Shown here piece by piece: positions 12,107 through 22,619 of a DNA stretch of 64,000 nt. Made by a program: the position numbers and the translations under genes. Origin of the DNA: Cyclospora cayetanensis (taxonomy: Eukaryota; Apicomplexa; Conoidasida; Eucoccidiorida; Eimeriidae); assembly GCF_002999335.1 (NCBI RefSeq), contig NW_020312055.1, positions 1 through 64,000 on the forward strand. The letters are read 5' to 3'. Under the pieces are notes generated by a model. That model searched no databases, had not been told where the DNA came from, and saw nothing but the letters and a program-made list of their open reading frames with translations. Positions within the stretch are counted from its first letter, which is position 1; the number at the start of each line of letters is the position of its first letter.

Positions 12107-15100
12107 ATGGCACTGGGAAGGCTCGTGGAGAAGTGCCGCCAAGGGCTCCAGCAGGCAGCAGCTACGGTGAGATCGGTAGCTAGCCCTTCGAATTCTTCTT
12201 GTAGCACAGCCGTCCCTTTGACTTCTTCTGCTAACCCTCGTCGTGAGCAGCTGCCAAGAAGACAGGCTTCCCCCCTGCGAGTCTGTAGAGGCTTTAGAGA
12301 GGCCATCGGCGAGACGCCTCTCCTCAAGTTGTGCGGGGCCTCGGCAGAGACTGGCTGCAACATTTGGGGGAAATGCGAATTCTTGAATCCTGGGGGGTCC
12401 GTTAAGGACCGGCCTGCAGTGTACATGCTGCAAAGGGCAGAAAGATCAGGCAAGGCAGCCAGCACTTCCGTGTCACGCGAAAGCAAAAGGCACAAAAGGC
12501 GTGGGTGGGAGTAGCCCAAAGTAGATCGTTTTGTAGTGGCTTCTCCGCCTCCCCAGTGAGACTTAGCAAAGTAGAGAGCTATTTCGTTCTCGCCGCAGCA
12601 ACCCCCTCCCGCCCCCCCTGACCTACTGCCTGTTGCCCTTCGTTCTGCGCCGACGGGCACCACGCCGCCGGTGCAGCTTAGGTCGAACGTTCTTAGCAGA
12701 TTAGCGGCCAGGCCACACAGTGTAGCGTGTGAACGCCAAACTATTCTTACCTTGTTGTGTGGCTTCTTTGTTCGGCTGTTAGGACAGCTGCAGCAAGGCG
12801 GCTGGGTGGTGGAGGCATCGGCTGGGAATACCGCCATTGCCTTAACACTTGCCGCCAAGGCAAAGCAGTATCGGGTCGTCTGCGTGATGCCTGACACGCA
12901 AACAGAAGAAAAGAAGGTACACTTGAGGCTGCATGCGTTTCTCCCTCCACGCAGAGGCAACACTCCCCCGGACTGCCTCTGCGACTCGGCTGCCTGCTTT
13001 GCTCTTGCAGGACCTGCTGATGACCTTAGGTGCCGTGGTGTTGCGCGTGCCCTTCCAAAAAGTAGCACATCCCAACCATTACACGAAAATCGCTGAGCGA
13101 CTGGCCAGCACTATAGGCGGCTTCTATTGTGGGCAGTTTGACAATCAGGCAAGCCGCCGCTGCTTCTTCCTTCCCGCCGCTGTGTCGCTGCTGAGTGCCG
13201 CTGCTGCGAATGGTGCTGCCTGGTTGTCTTGCTGTTTTTCGTTGGCACTCCACGACCTCTTGTACTGAGATTCTGAGACACCAGACAGCGACTTTAGGCT
13301 TCGATCTTGGCTCCTGTGGAATTCCATTTTGCGATCCGGAACGTCTGTAAAGCACGCTTAGGGCTGGGGTGCTGTCTGGGCTAAGCGCTGCGGGGAAATC
13401 GAGGAAAAGGGGCGCTTGGGGGCATGAAGTGCATGCAACAGTGGCCTCCTCTGGCTTTCCGCAGGCAAATCGACAGGCGCACTTTGAGACAACTGGGCAA
13501 GAGATCTGGTACTTTATGAGTCAACTCCCCCCTTCCATCCTAAGGAAGTAAAAAGTGCTTAAACAAGGACTGCTGCCTGATTCTTTGCCATTAGCGAAGC
13601 ACCCACAGAGTGTAAAAGTAAAGCCCGAATGCGCATCCGCAAAGGCCAATACCGTCGAAGCGATCCTGTCTGCTTTGACACGCACCGCGGCAGCAGCGTC
13701 ATCTGCTTTTTTCAGGCAGCAAACAGGAGGAAGAATACACGGGTTCATTTGTGCAGCTGGCACAGGGGGCACTCTGGTGGGAACTGCTTCTCGCCTTCGG
13801 CTGAATAGCTGCTTGCAGCGCGGCAGGAGAGCACCGGACAAGGAGAAACTGCCCTTCCTAAAGTCGCCTTCTCCTTACCCGTTAGCCTGTTCAGACGCTC
13901 CTCTGCCGGAGCGCAGTCTCGCTGCAGAAGGAGGATCTGCAAAACAGGGATCCATACACTGCACACGCGACATCCACCTGCCAACCTCGAAATCTGTCAC
14001 GGAGAAGCGTCTGGCACACTTGGTCGCCTCTGGATGGCCTTGCATTGGCATTGCCGACATCCAGGGAGCCGGGCTGTTCCGACTTTACACCACAGGGACG
14101 CTTGACGCAGAGGGAACCTCTATTGTGGAGAACGTGGGCAAGTCAATCTCACGCAGCCGCAGAGGCAACAAGTGCAATCAAACATGGCGATCTAAACGGC
14201 GCACACTTGCGGGATGATCTCGTGGACATGCGCGATCGGCAACAGGAAATTCATGCATGTTATTCAAACAGCGCCTATTTGCGCGTATACATATATGCAT
14301 ATATGTATATGTATCTGCGCAGGACAAAACCGCGTGACCGGCAACCTCAAAGATTTTTCTCCGGATTTCGCATGCGAGGTTCCGGATGCAGAAGTGCTCA
14401 CATGGACTCACCGCCTTCTTCAAGAGGCAGGACCCTCCACACCAGCCCTACAAACACTTGCCACTGGCGACTGCGCTTCTGTACCTCGAAGAGGAAAACA
14501 CCTGTTGCATCCTGTCCCGAAAAATGCGTCCTGAAGCGTCGGCTAGCTAACCACTGCGTCTCATACCCCCGATTGCACCCACCCTCCCGACAGATAGCGC
14601 TAGAGCTCAAACCATTAACGTTTTTGCCAGGGGCAAGCGACCAGCGCGCATCCTCACTAGCTCAGCTGCTGCATCTTGGAGGCTCTAAAATTTCTGCCCG
14701 GTACAGAGGCCCCTGCCCCTGAACTTGCGGCGAATGTAACTCGTTCGGTTGCTGTGTTCTCTTGCAGGAAGGCTTGCCCTTGGGAATGACTTCTGGACTA
14801 AACGTGGCAGGCGCTGTGCGCCTCGCGAAGGCATTAGGACCCGGTCACACCATCGTCACCGTGCTGTGCGACTATGGTAAGCGTATGAACCCTAGTGGGC
14901 GAAAAACAACTTGAGGCACTAATAAAGCGAATCGTATCCTTGCGGGGTGGGTTTCCAGAATTTCGCGAAGCGCAACTTTTCAGCAACTTTTTACATGCAT
15001 TCCTCACTGCAGTGTTCCACCTTTAGAGTCCTGCACAGAGCCTTAGAGAGGCATATCGACGCCAAGCTGCACTCTAAACAGTTAAAAGCGCGGCTGGGGA

Positions 15101-15703
15101 ACGGGCATATCGTCAGGCACCTCGGGATAAGGCACCTGGGCTAGGGAGCGTTACCAGGGTTTGCATGAATTGCCTTGTAATTACGCCAGCAAACCTCGAT
15201 GTAGAATGCAAAGCCTTGAAAGTACCGATGAGGCAGTCTGAGGGATCTCAAGCTTGAACTTAGTTCTTATTCCCTTCCTCGGGCTTTGCAGGACATCTGT
15301 ATAAAGCGAAGCAGTGGAACCCGCCATTTCTCCGTTCGTTGTCTCTCCCGGAACCGAGTTGGATGCAGGCTGAAGTAAGTTCTTTCCTTTTAATCCACTT
15401 GCTCTTTTTGTTTGCTACTCCTCCTCCCGGCCACCCTGCTTCGTGCGTGACTAACAAACAACGCAGGCAGCTTTTGGTCTAGGGACTATTTGAAGGGCAC
15501 TACGAGCTGCGAGTAACCCACTTATCCCAAAATGCACCGTATGATCTAGCATAGGCAAAGCCACTGAATATCAAATAAACATTCAGGGGACTCTGTCGCC
15601 TTATGTTGGTTGCTCCTCTCTTGAGCAGGTACTTCCTGAAGTGCTCACGGCACTGCAGTCCAGCATCCTCCCAGTAGATGAGGGAAATTCTTCCAACGTA
15701 TGA
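12107..15703 (+). CDS. cysteine synthase-like PLP-dependent enzyme (fold-type II, CBS/OASS family)
   Basis: The family makes cysteine from an activated serine and sulfide with pyridoxal phosphate. Exons: 12107-12449, 12783-12916, 13011-13148, 13465-13508, 13716-14137, 14323-14426, 14768-14876, 15292-15374, 15629-15703; all phases match. Key motifs in order: [18 protein letters not shown] with the PLP-binding lysine; [11 protein letters not shown] (Asn binding the PLP 3'-hydroxyl); [31 protein letters not shown] (phosphate-binding loop); [32 protein letters not shown]. The pattern resembles the fungal Mcy1-like branch more than plant OASS. The ATG at 12107 is the first in the open frame; about 70 residues before the enzyme core (Arg, Ser and Ala rich) could be a targeting extension. 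Exon 5 carries a roughly 70-residue insert (about 13806-14025). Four of the eight introns start with GC. Confidence 0.9.
13806..14025 (+). other. lineage-specific insert in the cysteine synthase core
   Basis: Between the GTGGTLVG loop and the conserved [16 protein letters not shown] segment the frame stays open for about 70 extra residues that have no counterpart in the family. The flanking splice phases need this stretch to be read through, or removed as a multiple of three, so it may be a coding insert or a retained small intron. Composition is Pro, Ser and Lys rich. Confidence 0.5.
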
Positions 15704-16227
15704 CAGCTATTGTTGCTTAGATGTAAATCACAGGAATTTCCATTCCCCATCGACTCTCACCAAGACTGTGACACTCTTTATAAAACAAAGCCACCTGTAC
15801 TTGAGGTGCACACCCCAAGACCACAACTCCAGGCCTCAAGCCTTGTTTCGGGCCATCTAGTGTACTGAGAAAAGAGCAGCTGCTCTACAAGCTTAAGTTA
15901 GATCATCGTCATGGATTTGCATTCCAAGAACTGCTGATGTGCCGTTTGTTGGAAGCGGCGAGATCTTTCCTCAAGTGCAAGAGCAGACTCGGAAGAAAGT
16001 GGCTCGAGAAAATTGGCTGGGTTCTGACGAAGGAGGACAAGTAAATAGGCAGACGCACAGCCGACTGCACCCGGCCTGTGCTTGCTGTCTCACACCAGCA
16101 TTCGTACACTGCTAGCAAGATCGGGTATTCGTTAGTTGTGCATGTCTTCAAGACGACAGTATGAGATGAGTTATGCAAAAACGGCTTAATGCGAATTGGT
16201 TATTCGCACTTTATTTTTGCTGATTCT

Positions 16228-17158
16228 CTAGATAAGTACGCTACTGCCAGGGCTGCGAATTAGAAATACCAAAGTGTCAACTACAGGGCGCTCACTGAAC
16301 AGGCTCACCTCGTGTACCGCTCGGAGTTCGAAATAGTACATGGCATAGATGGACGGCCTTACGACCACCTCGAAATGCAGTAGATCTAAGAAAGTTGCCT
16401 CGAGTTTGTTTATCTCCTCCCGAGTGAAGAACGGATATATAAAAGCGAAAGAAGCGTTAGATAACAGCTTGTCATCCCACACCTTCTGAAAAGCGCCAAG
16501 CACATGCAACAACATGGGATAGGCCAATGCTGCATCTGAGTTCGTACTAATACATGATAATGCACTTTTCTTGGGTGGGAAACGATTCTAAAGCTGCCAT
16601 GGAATAAATTATTCTGTAATTTCCCGCTGACCTGTGCAATAAGTAGAGCAGTGAAAATTATTGGGCGCCAATTCGATTTGTTGAGCGTTAAACCCGAGAA
16701 GGCTATGAGTCTGTTGATGTACAAAAGGGCCAGAACGTTGCATTCCGCTGAGTACTGAGCAGCATCATAAAGAGCCGAAAAGAAGTCAACTATTTCCTCT
16801 ACTGTTGGGCAGGTGTGTAGCTTCTCTTGACCCGCGTCAGTACCTTCACAAAAAGAAAAAAGTCACGCCTCAGAGAACGACTATATAGTAGCGAGAGTAA
16901 GTTGCGGAAGTACGGCGTAAATTGTTTCGCCTACAAACTCTATCAGGCTGAAGTGGCAAGCGGGAGAAAAAACGGCCTCTCCAACTTCACCGAGTAATCA
17001 ATTAAGCTTAACAATATCTCTTTTTTTCTAAAGGCACGAACCTTCGAGATACATGTCTTCGTCAAAGACCATAAATTCTGGATTTTCACTTCTTGGCTTT
17101 TTCACGTCAGCATCGATCTGGTTGTGCAAAAGGGCAGCAATTGCAGAAATAAGCTTAG
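16228..17158 (-). CDS. cyclin, cyclin Y/PHO80-type (5' end not found)
   Basis: Regulatory partner of a cyclin-dependent kinase. Exons in transcript order: 17158-17042, 16843-16632, 16485-16228 (stop TAG). Phases fit. The cyclin fold is clear: LISAIAALLHNQ, TVEEIVDFFSALYDAAQYS, LALLYINRLIAFSGLTLNKSN, then FTALLIAQ-KVWDDKLLSNAS, FFTREEINKLEATFLDLLHF and SIYAMYYFELR. The KVWDD, INKLE and YAMYYFELR motifs are typical of cyclin Y and PHO80-like (P-type) cyclins rather than mitotic A/B cyclins. The first exon found starts inside a codon, so at least one upstream exon is missing. A frame at 17155-17748 has a donor-like GTGAGG near 17245 that would join in phase, but its start codon is unclear. The C-terminus is short. 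Convergent with the cysteine synthase gene. Confidence 0.8.
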
Positions 17159-18382
17159 CTGCATTCGGTGAGTTCAAACTTGAAGTTAGCATGAAAGAGT
17201 AATCCGCGGTCTGGTAACGCACACGTCTTTCCCCCATCCTTAGCCTCACGTATCCCAATGAAGACATTCAGCAGGTTAAACAAACACAGATGCCACATGC
17301 GCTTGCATCTCAGACCGAAGAACAGGAGACGTGCAGGTGGCTTGTTCAATATTCCAATATATTGTTTTACTGAATCCAAGCCCGAGGAATGCAAATGATG
17401 CAGCAGTATAGTTTCAGCCGCATTGGCTCCTGCACGAAGGAGGAAACACTGAACACTTTTTTTACAAGCTGGGCTTGACGCGCCACTGCGTAGAAAGCCC
17501 AGATCCAGCACACACATCTGGTATACAGCAGTATAAAACGAACATTCTACGCCATATACCTTGAAGAAGACATAGGCCGAAGCACAAAAAACTGAAAGCA
17601 GTCCGCAGCATCGATGCGGGGGAGCCCTGCAAAAGCATGCAATCGTCCGCGCTATCTTCGCCGTCTTTAGACAGAACATTCTCCACCATTTAAAATCATA
17701 CGGCTTATTTGTTTTTAGTTCGCGATCAACACATCGTATAATGTGCAATGGAACAGGACCACGGGTCTATTCAGTCAGTGTCACGCAGACCACTGGATTT
17801 GCCTATACTGCAACCACTGGTAGGGGAAACGCTGCCTTGATCTGAAAGTTCAGCGCCACAATTCTTGAATTCTATCGCTTGCTCTATTATTTGATTTTAC
17901 TTTTTAAATGCGAACGCCGAAGCTTATAACACGAAACACTGTGGGCCCCTATCTCGGTTCATTTCTGCAAACTCCATGAGACTGGCCACGTAGCACGCAT
18001 ATCACCGAATGCAAGGGCACATACAAATAAAAGCTACAAGTGCAAACCGGCATAGCCACCTACGGTAGCTACTTATGAACTGTCGTCATTATTTGAGCCG
18101 CTTTACCTATGAATACCACTGGGCGACATTTTCTTTAAGAGGCAGTTGCATGGCACGGCACGTAGCTCTGTTTTTACAATCGTTCGCAAGCTAAACGAGC
18201 GACTTTTAGAATTGATGCTATTGTCATTGGAAATGCTTGGTGCATGTCGAGATCAATCGCACGCAACTCGGTCGATACACCGGGGAGCCCTGACCTGCTC
18301 ATCGGTTTGCTGTAGTACCATGAATTCAATTCACCTTAAACCTGCTCAGTGTTGACTAAAAATCATTAAAAGACCTTCAAAT
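17159..18382. promoter_or_regulatory. divergent spacer, cyclin / GSK3-like kinase
   Basis: The cyclin (-) and kinase (+) genes are head to head. The missing cyclin 5' exon or exons and both promoters must lie in this 1.2 kb. The proximal kinase leader is AT-rich. No promoter motif can be named with confidence; the role is inferred from gene orientation. Confidence 0.35.
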
Positions 18383-20057
18383 ATGTCTGCGGCTATAGAT
18401 ATCTTATATTCGAATGAAGCTCGAAGTATACGCCCACAATTTCACGTTGAAAAATTGCTGGGTCAAGGGACGTTTGGGAAAGTGTACCTCGTACGCGACA
18501 CCTCCACCGGAAAGTTAAAAGCGCTGAAAAGAACACAAAAATGGAAGCGCACAGCTTCTAGGGAAGTTCTTTGCATGGAAGAGAGCCGCGGATCCGCGTC
18601 GTTGGTAGCCGCTGATTCAATTTTCTACTCAACGACGCCCGGCGGCTTCACAGTGCAAAACGTTCTAATGGAGTACATGGGGTGTTCACTTCAGTCGTTT
18701 CTTTCAAAGATTAGAAAAGAACGTCGGGCAGATAACTCTGCAGGCAATACTTTTCCATGGATTCGCCACATGGCTAGCCAAATTGTTCACGGAGTATACG
18801 AGCTGCACTCTAGGGGGATCCTCCATCGCGACCTCAAGCCAGAAAATGTATTGGTACTGCGTGGACCTCTCGTCTATTGCAAATAGGAACCAGCCATTCC
18901 ATTTCCTTTTAGATTGATGACAAACCAAACGGCTCAATGACCGTTCGGATATGCGATATGGGTATACATGCTGCTGTTGCCTGCGAGAAACCCAAAGACA
19001 GACAAAATTATCAGGCTCCAGCAAGCGGCTAACCTACAAGGACGAACATTCCATGCCATACATTTGCTCGAGATGGTGGGGCCCGTAGAGTGGCAATTTA
19101 AAATAAATAGTCGCACAGCACCTAATAAGGAATTCAGAAAAACAATGTGTTCATTTTTAGGTACAGAGCACCTGAATTACTTCTGGGCGCGACTCAATAT
19201 TCAGTGAGAATAATTTCAGCAAAAACTACTCCAGTGCATGAATGTAGGTATTCCGGCATTTGCTTTGATGTCTCTTTTAATGTAGATGGCCGTGGATCTC
19301 TGGTGTAAGACAACAAAGCCGAAAGCGAAACCCATAATTTCCGAGCATCCTCATCCCTGCTGGTGCTGGGATAGATTCAGTGGTCTCGTATGCACATTTC
19401 TGCACGTCTTTCAGCATTAGGATGTCTCCTTGCCGAGCTTATTTGTCTGCGGCCTTTGCTGGAATGCGAAGTACCATTTTGCACTCAGGCAAAACCTGCG
19501 GAGCATACCCGAGAGAGTGGTTTCGCTTCTGAAGTGTTTCAGCTGATGGCGCTCGTAGAGCTTCTTGGATCACCGAATGAGTGCGAAAAACGCGGAAACA
19601 CCACAATGGGCTGAGATTCAAGAAACGCAGTTCTTATACTTTCTCATTATGTTTAAAATTGATTTAGGGAAGAAATTAACAGCCTTTGTGTTGGATGCCG
19701 GCCGACAACACGAGTGAGCCGCCCACCTGGTTTTGCCTTGCTGTACGGGGCATGAGCATTGGGTGCACTTTTCTTGTGTTGCTTGATTTCGTTCTTCTTC
19801 AGGTTCTGGCAAAAGAGGCACTCAGGCGAATGCGGAACACTGAGCCTTTGAACTTACAAGATGTGCTGCATGCGTTTTGCCCACCGCAGTGAGTACATCC
19901 ATACATCGTGGTTGCCATTCCCCCCATTTCTCTTTCCGACAGAGACAAAAGCCTGGTGCAAATCATTACGAGTCTTCTTAAGTGGAAGCCGGATGAAAGG
20001 GTCAACGCCAGCATTTTGCTGAAGCATCCTTTTATAAAGGAATGCTTACATGGGTAG
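18383..20057 (+). CDS. CMGC protein kinase, GSK3/shaggy-like
   Basis: Ser/Thr kinase of about 346 residues, essentially a bare catalytic domain. Exons: 18383-18853, 18913-18961, 19015-19075, 19161-19203, 19286-19304, 19415-19580, 19683-19713, 19803-19888, 19943-20057; phases match throughout. Motifs: LLGQGTFGKVYLV (Gly loop), LKALK (ATP lysine), SREVLCMEE (helix C), LHRDLKPENVL (catalytic loop), ICDMG (DFG replaced by DMG), SSKRL, YICSRWYRAPELLLGATQYS (activation-loop Tyr and APE), MAVDLWSLGCLLAEL, QLMALVELLGSP, and KWKPDERVNASILLKHPF near the C-terminus. The GSSKRL and YICSRWYRAPELLLGATQ segments are what point to GSK3 rather than CDK. GSK3's phosphate-pocket positions (an Arg in helix C, an Arg after HRD-APE and the Lys in SSK) appear kept. 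Exon 5 is only 19 nt. The exon 7 boundary is the least certain. Confidence 0.85.
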
Positions 20058-20717
20058 TCCGCTTCACGCCGGTAGTCCTGCCTTTGCTTTGCACGCCTAG
20101 ACAGCACCACCATCAGCGCCAAAAAGCACGAACGCGAATACAAGCAGCATCATGCAACTCGCACTCAACCCTGCACTTAAACTTAGGATAACACGTGCTC
20201 CTATTGGGAAAATCCACTATGTATTGAACAGTGCATCACTCATGCGTCTGCTAAAAAGTGCCTCCTTCTTTGGCCTAAGCCCCTTGCCAGTTGCTCTAGA
20301 GCAAAAGGGCTTCTCTTCGGGTATGCCGGCCTGCCACTTGAGTTTCGCTGATGCTGATCAACAAGAAGATTTTTCTCCTTGCACGCACTTCGCGCATCGA
20401 TCGAGCGGCTTTCTATTAAATAGGCATCTTTGAACACCCCTGATTCGTTTCTGCTTTCCTGTTGACGGCCTGAGAACGCGACGTCTCAACTAATTAGACT
20501 CAACGGCGCGAGTTACTTAGCTGCCTCCAATGCGCATGAATAAGCTTAGTTACTTATTTGTTGATGCAATCCCAGCAGCCCGCAAAATGCCACCGCGAGT
20601 AGATGGCAAGTTCAGAAAGGTAGAAAAATTTTCCCTCGCGTGGGAATGTGTTGGCTACGAAAACACACAAAGTTTTGGCCGCGCGTGTGTTGTGCCGGCA
20701 TGGACCCTCATTGCTGT
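20058..20717. other. convergent intergenic region, kinase / Iwr1-like
   Basis: About 660 bases between the stop codons of the kinase (+) and the Iwr1-like gene (-). The short open frames on both strands lack conserved sequence. Expected to hold both 3' UTRs. Confidence 0.5.
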
Positions 20718-22560
20718 TCAATACTCATCTTCGTCATAGTAGTCACTGCCATCTGAAGCACTGCTTCTGTCTTCATCATCATAACACCCCAAGTCCTCAT
20801 CGTAATCCCACGCCGGATAAGACTTTGATCCCTCACGCATGAAGTTCGAAGTGCCTCTCCTTGAGCTACGGCTTCTCCCAGAGGAGTCGCCACTGCTCTC
20901 ACTACTCGGGTAGTCAATCTCCCCGCCCTCGTCTGCAGCGCACGTGTGCACAAGACAATTTCTATGTGCTTTCCTCACACGTTCAACTGTGTGCGGGTTC
21001 CCCCAAACCACGACCCCCAACCCCCAGAAACGAGCCGCGCGCGCACGCACGCACGCACCAGATGAATGAATAGCAAGTACTCATGCAATTATCCATCCAC
21101 TTTAACAAGAAATCAGAATCCACGCATCCCAAAACCGAGCATTCAAACACGCAGTTATCGATACAATTGTCCACACAGCACATGAGAATGCGCGCAGGAG
21201 GGCGGGGCGGCAGTTTGCCAATCCTTCCCTGCACCCACAGCAGACTCTCTGTGTGCATTGCCATGCGCATGTTGGCCACATACCACCGCCTGCCACGCTT
21301 TCTGGCATTCGCGCGCGCTGATACTCTCCACACACACTCACCTGAGGCACTGTCATCTATGTCACCGTATTCCTCAAGGAACAACTGCATGCCGCCACTA
21401 CGCTGGACGACAGTGCCCGTCTCGGGATCCACGTCTTCCACTTCCACCAACGCAACGGCACTGCTGTCCTGCTGCAGCAGCTCCAACAGACGGCGCCTGT
21501 GCGACTCCAGAAGGCTCCCGCAACAGTCCTGCGTGCCCTTTCGTCGGATATCCTCATACCCCTCGCCATCGCACTCAATGGCATACAGATCATAGTCATA
21601 CTCCTCTGCGTCTGCCCCTGCTCCCGCGGAGTCTGCAGCGCCGCGGGGGCCGTCCGTACAGCACACGTCGATCACGTTGGCAGTTGCGACGCCATCGCGC
21701 AACAGCAGACTGCTGTGCTGCTGGGTGTTCCAGGAGCTTGAAAGGTCCTCGCCAGCCTGATGCTGGGAGCCATCCACGCGGAACCGTCGAAGGCTTCGGA
21801 CAGCTTCTTCAATGGCGTTATGATAAGCGCCCTCTAAGGCTGCTACCCCCCGTCGCTCAGCCTTCCCCGCTGCCGAGGTATCCTTGGCGAGGCCAAAGAC
21901 TTCGGCACGGAGGGGTGTGTTGAAGGCACTCCAGAAGGTGGCACTCTCCTCGACGCCTACCTCCCTTGCAGAAGAAGAGGCCTCCTCTCGGGAAACGTCC
22001 GGTGAAGACAGGAGCTGAGCCTGTGCGCCTTCGCCTCTCGTCACAGACCCTCCCTCTTTCTCCTTCTCAACGCTGATCGCATGCACGACCTCCTCCTCCG
22101 ATGCTCGCCGAACGGCCTCGCCAGGCTGCTGATATTGCTGCTGATATTGCTGATGCTGATATTGCTGCTGATATTGCTGATGCTGATGCTGATGGGTAAC
22201 CGGAGGTGGGCATCGAGACACAGGCGGAGGGGCAGCATCCACATACTTGAACACAAGCGCTCGACTCAAAGGATCAGAGGTATCCCCCGAAAGGGTTGAA
22301 CTTGGCCCCCCCCCTTGTGCGAATTCTCGCCGCTTCGAAGGTCGTAAGACGCACAAGAACGGTGGAGGTGGCTCCGTCCTGTGCCGTTTCAGCCTGACAT
22401 AGAGTGGAAAGGGGGCATTCACCTCCTGCAAAGGCTGCCCGTGGAGCGATGAGGATCTGTGACTTTCCACTGCCACGCCAGTAGCAGAAGCAGCTTCAGA
22501 AAGAGAGGCTGAAGTCGGAGGACGACCCTTCACGACTCCAGGAGCCGCTGGCCTCTCCAT
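20718..22560 (-). CDS. IWR1: Iwr1/SLC7A6OS-like RNA polymerase II nuclear import factor
   Basis: Iwr1 binds assembled RNA polymerase II and carries it into the nucleus. Two exons: 22560-21342 (ATG, MERPAAPG) and 20932-20718 (stop TGA), joined by CAG|GTGAGT and TGCAG sites in phase. Family marks: an N-terminal VRLKRHRTEPPPPFLCVL, matching the VRVKRKR...P segment, followed by PSKRR and LVFKYVDAA; near the end YDYDLYAIECD, matching the YVYDLY core, then MQLFLEEYGDIDDSASDE and IDYPSSESSGD, matching the acidic DxDSNxED...DYPxEE tail. The middle is long and low-complexity with a Gln/Tyr/His repeat. The C-terminus is very acidic (DYYDEDEY). The protein is about 477 residues, longer than usual for the family. 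The 59-base gap to the upstream DPH3-like stop is unusually small. Confidence 0.7.
22113..22196 (-). repeat. coding Gln/His/Tyr repeat (CAG/CAA-CAT-TAT)
   Basis: Trinucleotide-based imperfect repeat inside the Iwr1-like gene, made of CAGCAATAT-type units (QQY) with QHQ interruptions. Such homopolymeric amino-acid tracts are frequent in coccidian coding exons. Confidence 0.85.
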
Positions 22561-22619
22561 CCTCGTCGAGTCGGTGCCGCTGTAGATGCTACTGCTGCTG
22601 CGTGGTACACTCCGCGTTC

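Noticed and set aside
11935..13068. 377-codon minus-strand frame
   Set aside because: It lies antisense to the first exons and introns of the cysteine synthase gene, crosses its splice sites, and has no family-like sequence.
17155..17748. 197-codon minus-strand frame upstream of the cyclin
   Set aside because: It begins with TTG and crosses the acceptor of the first recognised cyclin exon. A small part near 17245-17290 may be an upstream cyclin exon, but this is not strong enough to call.
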